A DNA stretch of 64,000 nt from Halisarca cf. caerulea (GCA_963170055.1 CAUJGJ010000258.1:3569001-3633000); one strand, 5' to 3'; shown: positions 26,263 through 39,698, counted from the stretch's first letter. Made by a program: numbers and translations. The notes: generated by a model not told the origin, from the letters alone.

Positions 26263-27880
26263 GTGTGTCCACTGGGAATGTGCGTGGTGCTAGTGCCAAA
26301 TATTGGTATTAGCACCAGCATATCCAACACTACACAAATACGCCCACATCACTTAGGAAAGGTCATGTGTGTCCACTGGGAATGTGCGTTGTGCTATTGC
26401 CCAATATTGGTATTAGCACCAGCATATCCAACACTACACAAATACGCCCACAGCACTTCAGAAAGGTCATGTGTGTCCACTGGGAATGTGGGTGGTGCTA
26501 GTGCCAAATATTGGTATTAGCACCAGCATATCCAACACTACACAAATACGCCCACAGCACTTCAGAAAGGTCATGTGTGTCCACTGGGAATGTGCGTGGT
26601 GCTAGTGCCAAATATTGGTATTAGCACCAGCATATCCAACACTACACAAATACGCCCACAGCACTTCAGAAACTTCATGTGTGTCCACTGGGAATGTTCG
26701 TGGTGCTAGTGCCAAATATTGGTATTAGCACCAGCATATCCAACACTACACAAATACGCCCACAGCACTTCAGAAAGGTCATGTGTATGCACTGGGAATT
26801 TGCGTGGTGCTAGTGCCCAATATTGGTATTAGCACCAGCATATCCAACACTACACAAATACGCCCACAGCACTTCAGAAACTTCACGTGTGTGCACTGGG
26901 AATGTGCGTGGTGCTAGTGCCTAATATTTGTATTAGCACCAGCATATCCAACACTACACAAATACGCCCGTAGCACTTCAGAAAGGTCATGTGTGTCCAC
27001 TGGGAATGTGCGTGGTGCTAGTACCCAATATTGGTAATAGCACCAGCATATCCAACACTACACAAATACGCTCACAGTAATTAAGAAACTTCATTTGTGT
27101 CCACTGGGAATGTGCGTGGTGCTAGTGCCCAATATTGGTATTAGCACCAGCATATCCAACACTACACAAAATACGCCCACAGCAATTCAGAAACTTCATG
27201 TGTGTCCACTGGGAATGTACGTGGTGCTAGTGCGAATCATTGGTATTAGCACCAGCATATCAAACACTACACAAATATGCCCGCAGCACTTCAGGAAGGT
27301 CATGTGCGTCCACTGGGAATGTGCGTGGTGCTAGTGCCAAATATTGGTATTAGCACAAGTATATCCAACACTACACAAATACGCCCACAGCACTTCAGAA
27401 ACTTCATGTGTGTGCACTGGGAATGTGCATGGTGCTAGTGCCCAATATTGGTATTAGCACCAGCATATCCAACATTACACAAATACGCCCACAGTAGTTA
27501 AGAAACTTCATTTGTGTCCACTGGGAATGTGCGTGGTACTAGTGCTAAAGATTGGTATTAGCACCAGCATATCCAACACTACACAAATACGCCCACAGTA
27601 GTTAAGAAACTTCATTTGTGTCCACTGGGAATGTGCGTGGTGCTAGTGCCCAATATTGGTATTAGAACCAGCATTTCCAACACTACACAAATACGCCCAC
27701 AGCACTTCAGAAAGGTCATGTGTGTCCACTGGGAATGTGCGTGGTGCTAGTGCCCAATATTGGTATTAGCACCAGCATATCCAACACTACACAAATACGC
27801 CCACAGCACTTCAGAAAGGTGATGTGTGTGCACTGGGAATGTACGTGGTGCTAGTGCCCAATATTGGTATTAGCACCAGC
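24495..27880 (+). repeat. 3.4-kb satellite block duplicated at +8,736 bp (copy 1)
   Basis: Landmarks at 24495, 25843, 26263 and 27095 all reappear exactly 8,736 bp (84 x 104) downstream. They include the rare TGCGAATCATTGG monomer near 27229 and the eight-A-run variant ACACAAAATACGCC near 27170. The match fades after about 27880. Confidence 0.88.
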
Positions 27881-28399
27881 ATATCCAATATTACACAAAT
27901 ACGCCCACAGTAGTTAAGAAACTTCATTTGTGTCCTCTGGGAATGTGCGTAGTGCTAGTGCCAAATATTGGTATTAGGACCAACATATCCTACACTACAC
28001 AAATACGCCCACAGCACTTCAGAAACTTCATGTGTGTCCACTGGGAATGTGCGTGATGCTAGTGCCTAATATTTGTATTAGCACCAGCATATCCAACACT
28101 ACACAAATACGCCCACAGCACTTCAGAAAGGTCATGTGTGTCCACTGGGAATGTGCGTGGTGCTAGTGCCAAATATTGGTATTAGCACCAGCATATCCAA
28201 CATTACACAAATACGCCCACAGTAGTTAAGAAACTTCATTTGTGTCCACTGGGAATGTGCGTGGTGCTAGTGCCCAATATTGGTATTAGCACCAGCATAT
28301 CCAACACTACACAAATACGCCCACAGCACTTCAGAAACTTCATGTGTGTCCACTGGGAATGTGCGTGGTGCTAGTGCCCAATATTGGTATTAGCACCAG

Positions 28400-30700
28400 C
28401 ATATCCAACAGTACACAAATACGCCCACAGCACTTCAGAAAGGTCATGTGTGTGCACTGGGAATGTGCGTGGTGCTAGTGCCCAATATTGGTATTAGCAC
28501 CAGCATATCCAACACTACACAAATACGCCCACAGTAGTTGAGAAACTTTATTTGTGTCCACTGGGAATGTGCGTGGTGCTAGTGCCCAATATTGGTATTA
28601 GCACCAGCATATCCAACACTACACAAATACGCCCACAGCACTTCAGAAAGGTGATGTGTGTGCACTGAGAATGTGCGTTGTGCTAGTGCCCAATATTGGT
28701 ATTAGCACCAGCATATCCAACACTACACAATTACGCCCACAGCACTTCAGAAACTTCATGTGTTTCCACTGGGAATGTGCGTGGTGCTATTGCCCAATAT
28801 TGTATTAGCACCAGCATATCCAACACTACACAAATACGCCCACAGCACTTCAGAAAGGTCATGTGTGTGCACTGGGAATTTGCGTGGTGCTAGTGCCCAA
28901 TATTGGTATTAGCACCAGCATATCCAACACTACACAAATACGCCCACAGTAGTTAAGAAACTTCATTTGTGTCCACTGGGAATGTGCGTGGTGCTAGTGC
29001 CCAATATTGGTATTAGCACCAGAATATATAACACTACACAAATACGCCCACAGTAGTTAAGAAACTTCATTTGTGTCCACTGGGAATGTGCGTGGTGCTA
29101 GCGCCCAATATTGGTATTAGCACCAGCATATCCAACACTACACAAATACGCCCACAGTAGTTGAGAAACTTTATTTGTGTCCACTGGGAATGTGCGAGGT
29201 GCTAGTGCCCAATATTGGTATTAGCACCAGCATATCCAACACTACACAAATACGCCCACAGCACTTCAGAAAGGTGATGTGTGTGCACTGAGAATGTGCG
29301 TTGTGCTAGTGCCCAATATTGGTATTAGCACCAGCATATCCAACACTACACAATTACGCCCACAGCACTTCAGAAACTTCATGTGTTTCCACTGGGAATG
29401 TGCGTGGTGCTATTGCCCAATATTGGTATTAGCACCAGCATATCCAACACTACACAAATACGCCCACAGCACTTCAGAAAGGTCATGTGTGTGCACTGGG
29501 AATTTGCGTGGTGCTAGTGCCCAATATTGGTATTAGCACCAGCATATCCAACACTACAAAAATACGCCCACAGTAGTTAAGAAACTTCATTTGTGTCCAC
29601 TGGGAATGTGCGTGGTGCTAGTGCCCAATATTGGTATTAGCACCAGAATATATAACACTACACAAATACGCCCACAGTAGTTAAGAAACTTCATTTGTGT
29701 CCACTGGGAATGTGCGTGGTGCTAGCGCCCAATATTGGTATTAGCACCAGCATATCCAACACTACACAAATACGCCCACAGTAGTTGAGAAACTTTATTT
29801 GTGTCCACTGGGAATGTGCGTGGTGCTAGTGCCCAATATTGGTATTAGCACCAGCATATCCAACACTACACAAATACGCCCACAGCACTTCAGAAACTTC
29901 ATGTGTGTCCACTGGGAATGTGCGTGGTGCTAGTGCCTAATATTTGTATTAGCACCAGCATATCCAACACTACACAAATACGCCCACAGAACTTCAGAAA
30001 CTTCATGTGTATCCACTAGGAATGTGCGTGGTGCTAGTGCCCAATATTGGTATTAGCACCAGCATATCCAACACTACACAAATACGCCCGCAGCACTTCA
30101 GAAAGGTGATGTGTGTGCACTGGGAATGTACGTGGTTCTAGTGCCCAATATTGGTATTAGCACCAGCATATCCAACACTACACAAATACGCCCACAGTAG
30201 TTAAGAAACTTCATTTGTGTCCACTGGGAATGTGCGTGGTGCTAGTGCCCAATATTTGTATTAGCACCAGAATATATAACACTACACAAATACGGCCACA
30301 GTAGTTAAGAAACTTCATTTGTGTCCACTGGGAATGTGCGTTGTGCTAGCGCCCAATATTGGTATTAGCACCAGCATATCCAACACTACACAAATACGCC
30401 CACAGTAGTTGAGAAACTTTATTTGTGTCCACTGGGAATGTGCGTGGTGCTAGTGCCCAATATTGGTATTAGCACCAGCATATCCAACACTACACAAATA
30501 CGCCCACAGCACTTCAGAAACTTCATGTGTGTCCACTGGGAATGTGCGTGGTGCTAGTGCCTAATATTTGTATTAGCACCAGCATATCCAACACTACACA
30601 AATACGCCCACAGCACTTCAGAAACTTCATGTGTATCCACTAGGAATGTGCGTGGTGCTAGTGCCCAATATTGGTATTAGCACCAGCATATCCAACACTA
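28400..30700 (+). repeat. 6-monomer higher-order repeat (624 bp), about three copies
   Basis: The distinctive AGAATATATAACAC variant occurs at 29021, 29645 and 30269, exactly 624 bp apart. A GTGATGTGTGTGCACTGAG monomer repeats at 28651 and 29274 (623 bp, because of a 1-bp deletion near 28800). Confidence 0.88.
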
Positions 30701-33230
30701 CACAAATACGCCCACAGCACTTCAGAAAGGTGATGTGTGTGCACTGGGAATGTACGTGGTGCTAGTGCCCAATATTGGTATTAGCACCAGCATATCCAAC
30801 ATTACACAAATACGCCCACAGTAGTTAAGAAACTTCATTTGTGTCCACTGGGAATGTGCGTGGTGCTAGTGCCAAATATTGGTATTAGGACCAGCATATC
30901 CTACACTACACAAATACGCCCACAGCACTTCAGAAACTTCATGTGTGTCCACTGGGAATGTGCGTGATGCTAGTGCCTAATATTTGTATTAGCACCAGCA
31001 TATCCAACACTACACAAATACGCCCACAGCACTTCAGAAAGGTCATGTGTGTCCACTGGGAATGTGCGTGGTGCTAGTGCCAAATATTGGTATTAGCACC
31101 AGCATATCCAACATTACACAAATACGCCCACAGTAGTTAAGAAACTTCATTTGTGTCCACTGGGAATGTGCGTGGTGCTAGTGCCCAATATTGGTATTAG
31201 CACCAGCATATCCAACACTACACAAATACGCCCACAGCACTTCAGAAACTTCATGTGTGTCCACTGGGAATGTGCGTGGTGCTAGTGCCAAATATTGGTA
31301 TTAGCACCAGCATATCCAACACTACACAAATACGCCCACAGCACTTCAGAAAGGTCATGTGTGTGCACTGGGAATGTGCGTGGTGCTAGTGCCCAATATT
31401 GGTATTAGCACCAGCATATCCAACACTACACAAATACGCCCACAGTAGTTAAGAAACTTCATTTGTGACCACTGGGAATGTGCGTGGTGCTAGTGCCCAA
31501 TATTGGTATTAGAACCAGCATATCCAACACTACACAAACACGCCCACAGCACTTCAGAAACTTCACGTGTGTGCACTGGGAATGTGCGTGGTGCTCGTGC
31601 CTAATATTTGTATTAGCACCAGCATATCCAACACTACACAAATACGCCCGTAGCACTTCAGAAAGGTTATGTGTGTCCACTGGGCATGTGCGTGGTGCTA
31701 GTGCCAAATATTGGTATTAGCACCAGCATATCCAACACTACACAAATACGCTCACAGTAATTAAGAAACTTCATTTGTGTCCACTGGGAATGTGCGTGGT
31801 GCTAGTGCCCAATATTGGTATTAGCACCAGCATATCCAACACTACACAAATACGCCCACAGCACTTCAGAAACTTCATGTGTGTCCACTGGGAATGTGCG
31901 TGGTGCTAGTGCCAAATATTGGTATTAGCACCAGCATATCCAACACTACACAAATACGCCCACATCACTTAGGAAAGGTCATGTGTGTCCACTGGGAATG
32001 TGCGTTGTGCTATTGCCCAATATTGGTATTAGCACCAGCATATCCAACACTACACAAATACGCCCACAGCACTTCAGAAAGGTCATGTGTGTCCACTGGG
32101 AATGTGTGTGGTGCTAGTGCCAAATATTGGTATTAGCACCAGCATATCCAACACTACACAAATACGCCCACAGCACTTCAGAAAGGTCATGTGTGTCCAC
32201 TGGGAATGTGCGTGGTGCTAGTGCCAAATATTGGTATTAGCACCAGCATATCCAACACTACACAAATACGCCCACAGCACTTCAGAAACTTCATGTGTGT
32301 CCACTGGGAATGTGCGTGGTGCTAGTGCCAAATATTGGTATTAGCACCAGCATATCCAACACTACACAAATACGCCCACAGCACTTCAGAAAGGTCATGT
32401 GTGTTCACTGGGAATTTGCGTGGTGCTAGTGCCAAATATTTGTATTAGCATCAGCATATCCAACACTACACAAATACGCCCACATCAGTTAGGAAAGGTC
32501 ATGTGTGTCTACTGGGAATGTGCGTGGTGCTAGTGCCCAATATTGGTATTAGCACCAGCATATCCAACATTACACAAATACGCCCTCAGTAGTTAAGAAA
32601 CTTCATGTGTGTCCACTGGGAATGTGCGTGGTGCTAGTGCCCAATATTGGTATTAGCACCAGCATATCCAACACTACACAAATACGCCCACAGCACTTCA
32701 GAAAGGTCATGTGTGTGCACTGAGAATGTGCGTTGTGCTATTGCCCAATATTGGTATTAGCACCAGCATATCCAACACTACACAAATACGCCCACAGCAC
32801 TTCAGAAAGGTCATGTGTGTCCACTGGGAATGTGTGTGGTGCTAGGGCCAAATATTGGTATTAGCACCAGCATATCCAACACTACACAAATACGCCCACC
32901 AAACTTCAGAAAGGTCATGTGTGTGCACTGGGAATGTGCGTGGTGCTAGTGCCAAATATTGGTATTAGCACCAGCATATCCAACACTACACAAATACGCC
33001 CACAGCACTTCAGAAACTTCATGTGTGTCCACTGGGAATGTGCGTAGTGCTAGTGCCCAATATTGGTATTAGCACCAGCATATCCAACACTACACAAATA
33101 CGCCCACAGCACTTCAGAAAGGTCATGTGTATGCACTGGGAATTTGCGTGGTGTTAGTGCCCAATATTGGTATTAGCACCAGCATATCCAACACTACACA
33201 AATACGCCCACAGCACTTCAGAAACTTCAT

Positions 33231-36200
33231 GTGTGTCCACTGGGAATGTGCGTGGTGCTAGTGCCAAATATTGGTATTAGCACCAGCATATCCAACACTA
33301 CACAAATACGCCCACATCACTTAGGAAAGGTCATGTGTGTCCACTGGGAATGTGCGTTGTGCTATTGCCCAATATTGGTATTAGCACCAGCATATCCAAC
33401 ACTACACAAATACGCCCACAGCACTTCAGAAAGGTCATGTGTGTCCACTGGGAATGTGGGTGGTGCTAGTGCCAAATATTGGTATTAGCACCAGCATATC
33501 CAACACTACACAAATACGCCCACAGCACTTCAGAAAGGTCATGTGTGTCCACTGGGAATGTGCGTGGTGCTAGTGCCAAATATTGGTATTAGCACCAGCA
33601 TATCCAACACTACACAAATACGCCCACAGCACTTCAGAAACTTCATGTGTGTCCACTGGGAATGTGCGTGGTGCTAGTGCCAAATATTGGTATTAGCACC
33701 AGCATATCCAACACTACACAAATACGCCCACAGCACTTCAGAAAGGTCATGTGTGTTCACTGGGAATTTGCGTGGTGCTAGTGCCAAATATTTGTATTAG
33801 CATCAGCATATCCAACACTACACAAATACGCCCACATCAGTTAGGAAAGGTCATGTGTGTCTACTGGGAATGTGCGTGGTGCTAGTGCCCAATATTGGTA
33901 TTAGCACCAGCATATCCAACATTACACAAATACGCCCTCAGTAGTTAAGAAACTTCATGTGTGTCCACTGGGAATGTGCGTGGTGCTAGTGCCCAATATT
34001 GGTATTAGCACCAGCATATCCAACACTACACAAATACGCCCACAGCACTTAGGAAAGGTCATGTGTGTGCACTGAGAATGTGCGTTGTGCTATTGCCCAA
34101 TATTGGTATTAGCACCAGCATATCCAACACTACACAAATACGCCCACAGCACTTCAGAAAGGTCATGTGTGTCCACTGGGAATGTGTGTGGTGCTAGGGC
34201 CAAATATTGGTATTAGCACCAGCATATCCAACACTACACAAATACGCCCACCAAACTTCAGAAAGGTCATGTGTGTCCACTGGGAATGTGCGTGGTGCTA
34301 GTGCCAAATATTGGTATTAGCACCAGCATATCCAACACTACACAAATACGCCCACAGCACTTCAGAAAGGTCATGTGTGTCCACTGGGAATGTGCGTGGT
34401 GCTAGTGCCCAATATTGGTATTAGCACCAGCATATCCAACACTACACAAATACGCCCACAGCACTTCAGAAAGGTCATGTGTATGCACTGGGAATTTGCG
34501 TGGTGTTAGTGCCCAATATTGGTATTAGCACCAGCATATCCAACACTACACAAATACGCCCACAGTAGTTAAGAAACTTCATTTGTGACCACTGGGAATG
34601 TGCGTGGTGCTAGTGCCCGATATTGGTATTAGAACCAGCATATCCAACACTACACAAACACGCCCACAGCACTTCAGAAACTTCACGTGTGTGCACTGGG
34701 AATGTGCGTGGTGCTCGTGCCTAATATTTGTATTAGCACCAGCATATCCAACACTACACAAATACGCCCGTAGCACTTCAGAAAGGTTATGTGTGTCCAC
34801 TGGGAATGTGCGTGGTGCTAGTGCCAAATATTGGTATTAGCACCAGCATATCCAACACTACACAAATACGCTCACAGTAATTAAGAAACTTCATTTGTGT
34901 CCACTGGGAATGTGCGTGGTGCTAGTGCCCAATATTGGTATTAGCACCAGCATATCCAACACTACACAAATACGCCCACAGCACTTCAGAAACTTCATGT
35001 GTGTCCACTGGGAATGTGCGTGGTGCTAGTGCCAAATATTGGTATTAGCACCAGCATATCCAACACTACACAAATACGCCCACATCACTTAGGAAAGGTC
35101 ATGTGTGTCCACTGGGAATGTGCGCTGTGCTATTGCCCAATATTGGTATTAGCACCAGCATATCCAACACTACACAAATACGCCCACAGCACTTCAGAAA
35201 GGTCATGTGTGTCCACTGGGAATGTGGGTGGTGCTAGTGCCAAATATTGGTATTAGCACCAGCATATCCAACACTACACAAATACGCCCACAGCACTTCA
35301 GAAAGGTCATGTGTGTCCACTGGGAATGTGCGTGGTGCTAGTGCCAAATATTGGTATTAGCACCAGCATATCCAACACTACACAAATACGCCCACAGCAC
35401 TTCAGAAACTTCATGTGTGTCCACTGGGAATGTGCGTGGTGCTAGTGCCAAATATTGGTATTAGCACCAGCATATCCAACACTACACAAATACGCCCACA
35501 GCACTTCAGAAAGGTCATGTGTATGCACTGGGAATTTGCGTGGTGCTAGTGCCCAATATTGGTATTAGCACCAGCATATCCAACACTACACAAATACGCC
35601 CACAGCACTTCAGAAACTTCACGTGTGTGCACTGGGAATGTGCGTGGTGCTAGTGCCTAATATTTGTATTAGCACCAGCATATCCAACACTACACAAATA
35701 CGCCCGTAGCACTTCAGAAAGGTCATGTGTGTCCACTGGGAATGTGCGTGGTGCTAGTGCCCAATATTGGTAATAGCACCAGCATATCCAACACTACACA
35801 AATACGCTCACAGTAATTAAGAAACTTCATTTGTGTCCACTGGGAATGTGCGTGGTGCTAGTGCCCAATATTGGTATTAGCACCAGCATATCCAACACTA
35901 CACAAAATACGCCCACAGCACTTCAGAAACTTCATGTGTGTCCACTGGGAATGTACGTGGTGCTAGTGCGAATCATTGGTATTAGCACCAGCATATCAAA
36001 CACTACACAAATATGCCCGCAGCACTTCAGGAAGGTCATGTGCGTCCACTGGGAATGTGCGTGGTGCTAGTGCCAAATCTTGGTATTAGCACAAGTATAT
36101 CCAACACTACACAAATACGCCCACAGCACTTCAGAAACTTCATGTGTGTGCACTGGGAATGTGCATGGTGCTAGTGCCCAATATTGGTATTAGCACCAGC

Positions 36201-36616
36201 ATATCCAACATTACACAAATACGCCCACAGTAGTTAAGAAACTTCATTTGTGTCCACTGGGAATGTGCGTGGTACTAGTGCTAAAGATTGGTATTAGCAC
36301 CAGCATATCCAACACTACACAAATACGCCCACAGTAGTTAAGAAACTTCATTTGTGTCCACTGGGAATGTGCGTGGTGCTAGTGCCCAATATTGGTATTA
36401 GAACCAGCATTTCCAACACTACACAAATACGCCCACAGCACTTCAGAAAGGTCATGTGTGTCCACTGGGAATGTGCGTGGTGCTAGTGCCCAATATTGGT
36501 ATTAGCACCAGCATATCCAACACTACACAAATACGCCCACAGCACTTCAGAAAGGTGATGTGTGTGCACTGGGAATGTACGTGGTGCTAGTGCCCAATAT
36601 TGGTATTAGCACCAGC
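33231..36616 (+). repeat. 3.4-kb satellite block duplicated at +8,736 bp (copy 2)
   Basis: This is the second copy of 24495-27880, with no net length change across 3.4 kb. A few point differences exist, for example GCTAGGGCC at about 34194 against GCTAGTGCC, and AAATCTTGG at about 36076 against AAATATTGG. It includes one further copy of the 17-monomer unit (33231-34998). Confidence 0.88.
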
Positions 36617-36821
36617 ATATCCAACACTACACAAATACGCCCACAGCACTTCAGAAAGGTCATGTGTGTGCACTGGGAATTTGCGTGGTGCTAGTGCCCA
36701 ATATTGGTATTAGCACCAGCATATCCAACACTACACAAATACGCCCACAGTAGTTAAGAAACTTCATTTGTGTCCACTGGGAATGTGCGTGGTGCTAGTG
36801 CCCAATATTGGTATTAGCACC

Positions 36822-38110
36822 AGAATATATAACACTACACAAATACGCCCACAGTAGTTAAGAAACTTCATTTGTGTCCACTGGGAATGTGCGTGGTGCT
36901 AGCGCCCAATATTGGTATTAGCACCAGCATATCCAACACTACACAAATACGCCCACAGTAGTTGAGAAACTTTATTTGTGTCCACTGGGAATGTGCGTGG
37001 TGCTAGTGCCCAATATTGGTATTAGCACCAGCATATCCAACACTACACAAATACGCCCACAGCACTTCAGAAACTTCATGTGTGTCCACTGGGAATGTGC
37101 GTGGTGCTAGTGCCTAATATTTGTATTAGCACCAGCATATCCAACACTACACAAATACGCCCACAGCACTTCAGAAACTTCATGTGTATCCACTAGGAAT
37201 GTGCGTGGTGCTAGTGCCCAATATTGGTATTAGCACCAGCATATCCAACACTACACAAATACGCCCGCAGCACTTCAGAAAGGTGATGTGTGTGCACTGG
37301 GAATGTACGTGGTGCTAGTGCCCAATATTGGTATTAGCACCAGCATATCCAACACTACACAAATACGCCCACATCACTTAGGAAAGGTCATGTGTGTCCA
37401 CTGGGAATGTGCGTTGTGCTATTGCCCAATATTGGTATTAGCACCAGCATATCCAACACTACACAAATACGCCCACAGCACTTCAGAAAGGTCATGTGTG
37501 TCCACTGGGAATGTGTGTGGTGCTAGTGCCAAATATTGGTATTAGCACCAGCATATCCAACACTACACAAATACGCCCACAGTAGTTAAGAAACTTCATT
37601 TGTGTCCACTGGGAATGTGCGTGGTGCTAGTGCCCAATATTGGTATTAGCACCAGCATATCCAACACTACACAAATACGCCCACAGTAGTTAAGAAACTT
37701 CATTTGTGTCCACTGGGAATGTGCGTGGTGCTAGTGCCCAATATTGGTATTAGCACCAGAATATATAACACTACACAAATACGCCCACAGCACTTCAGAA
37801 AGGTCATGTGTGTCCACTGGGAATGTGTGTGGTGCTAGTGCCAAATATTGGTATTAGCACCAGCATATCCAACACTACACAAATACGCCCACAGTAGTTA
37901 AGAAACTTCATTTGTGTCCACTGGGAATGTGCGTGGTGCTAGTGCCAAATATTGGTATTAGCACCAGCATATCCAACACTACACAAATACGCCCACAGTA
38001 GTTAAGAAACTTCATTTGTGTCCACTGGGAATGTGCGTGGTGCTAGTGCCCAATATTGGTATTAGCACCAGAATATATAACACTACACAAATACGCCCAC
38101 AGTAGTTAAG
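36822..38110 (+). repeat. 3-monomer repeats carrying the AGAATATATA variant
   Basis: AGAATATATAACAC is found at 36822, 37758 and 38070. The steps are 936 and 312 bp (9 and 3 monomers), showing that the 6-monomer-derived unit was rearranged in shorter multiples here. Confidence 0.8.
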
Positions 38111-38969
38111 AAACTTCATTTGTGTCCACTGGGAATGTGCGTGGTGCTATTGCCCAATATTGGTATTAGCACCAGCATATCCAACACTACACAGATACGC
38201 CCACAGCACTTCGGAAAGGTCATGTGTGTGCACTGAGAATGTGCGTTGTGCTAGTGCCCAATATTGGTATTAGCACCAGCATATCCAACACTACACAAAT
38301 ACGCCCACAGCACTTCAGAAACTTCATGTGTGTCCACTGGGAATGTGCGTGGTGCTAGTGCCAAATATTGGTATTAGCACCAGCATATCCTACACTACAC
38401 AAATACGCCCACAGCACTTCAGAAACTTCATGTGTGTCCACTGGGAATGTGCGTGGTGCTAGTGCCTAATATTTGTATTAGCACCAGCATATCCAACACT
38501 ACACAAATACGCCCACAGTAGTTAAGAAACTTCATTTGTGTCCACTGGGAATGTGCGTGGTGCTAGTGCCCAATATTGGTATTAGCACCAGCATATCCAA
38601 CACTACACAAATACGCCCACAGCACTTCAGAAACTTCATGTGTGTCCACTGGGAATGTGCGTGGTGCTAGTGCCCAATATTGGTATTAGCACCAGCATAT
38701 CCAACACTACAGAAATACGCCCACAGCACTTCAGAAAGGTCATGTGTGTGCACTGGGAATGTGCGTGGTGCTAGTGCCCAATATTGGTAGTAGCACCAGA
38801 ATATCCAAACCACCATATTCAACACTACACAAAAACGTCCACAGCAGTGTAGAAACTTAATGTGCTTCCTCTAGGAATGTGCATGGTGCTAATGCCAAAT
38901 ATTTGTATTAGCACCAGCATATCCAATAGTACAAAAAAACGCCCACAGCACTTCAGAAATTTCATGCGT

Positions 38970-39698
38970 CGCATGTGGGACATGTCCAGATTTGTTATGA
39001 TAGTGATCCTTCGTTTGCATAGGGGTGAAACGTTATCTTTCGGCGCCTACAAGTTATTAGTCACGCTTTTATCTCATGATTCGGGTGGATATTCGGGCGT
39101 ATACGAAACCAAATCCACGTTGAATGACGTTTTCTGTCGTCACCGTTGCTCTTGCACATGCTGGCATGTGATCTAACTGGATGTTCTTCGAAATTTTAGT
39201 TTTCGGCTGGACGCAACGTGAGGAAACAAGCTAGAGACAATCTCTTGGTGTCAGCATTGAGCTATTTGTAGTTAGCAACTTTTCCATGTGGGTGCAAGAG
39301 AAGCGTTGTTCCTGTCCTGAGTTATAGGAGCTAGAATTTTGCCCTTTGACGGCCAATTTTGATGATCTCGGCTTCGGAGAGGAATGGCGATGGCACCCGC
39401 ATGGAAAAGTTAGTAAATGTTGTGCTATAGCGATTTATGTGAATAAATAGTCTTGGAAGCGTTCCACCAGTTAGCGCCCGAAGAGTTTTGCATTTTAGTA
39501 GGGGTCGGGAAAGCCTTACAAACTTCTTTGCAATTGAAGTAAGCCTTTTGATAGGCTATTCCTCGAAACGTTTACATGTCTACCTATGTATGAAGCCATC
39601 GTTTGACATTCTGAAGCTTCTACAAGTCGAGAAATGAAGCTATAAATACGACCGAAATTTTCACACCTCCGAATTAGCGTGGACATGTCCCACATGCG
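38970..39698. mobile_element. 729-bp non-autonomous DNA transposon (MITE-like), 19-bp terminal inverted repeats
   Basis: CGCATGTGGGACATGTCCA at 38970-38988 and its exact reverse complement at 39680-39698 bound a stretch unrelated to the satellite. The flanks are GT at 38968-38969 and GT at 39699-39700; joining them at a single GT rebuilds a normal B monomer (TTCATGC then GTGTGCACAGGG). The termini contain the 10-bp palindrome GGACATGTCC. A second inverted pair lies inside, 39272-39295 against 39393-39416 (21 of 24 match). No transposase frame is visible; the 94-codon minus frame and 104-codon plus frame run across the element edges into satellite. A 2-bp GT duplication does not match Tc1/mariner (TA), hAT or piggyBac, so I leave the superfamily open. 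Confidence 0.85.
39272..39416. repeat. Internal inverted repeat within the 729-bp element
   Basis: Arms of 24 nt (39272-39295 and 39393-39416) pair with three mismatches around a spacer of 97 nt. The core CTTTTCCATG on the left matches CATGGAAAAG on the right. It could mark the ends of an older nested element or a structured transcript. Confidence 0.7.

Larger units (their letters stand above)
19841..38807 (+). repeat. 104-bp satellite array, family A2 (CCAATATTGG-rich)
   Basis: About 182 monomers continue family A without a break in phase or orientation. In many of them GCCAAATATTGG has become GCCCAATATTGG, first seen at about 19848. This makes CCAATATTGG, a perfect 10-bp palindrome. Other variants are CACATCACTTAGGAAAGG, CACAGTAATTAAGAAAC and AGAATATATAACAC, and they mark higher-order repeats. 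Sequence quality of the repeat is high throughout and I see no foreign insertion. The array ends at a recombinant monomer near 38808. Confidence 0.95.

Noticed and set aside
5470..38807. CRISPR-like array
   Set aside because: The whole 104-bp unit is conserved and there are no unique spacers between short repeats. The sequence is eukaryotic satellite.
38970..39698. Tc1/mariner MITE
   Set aside because: Those elements duplicate TA. The flanks here are GT and GT, and the empty-site reconstruction supports GT only.
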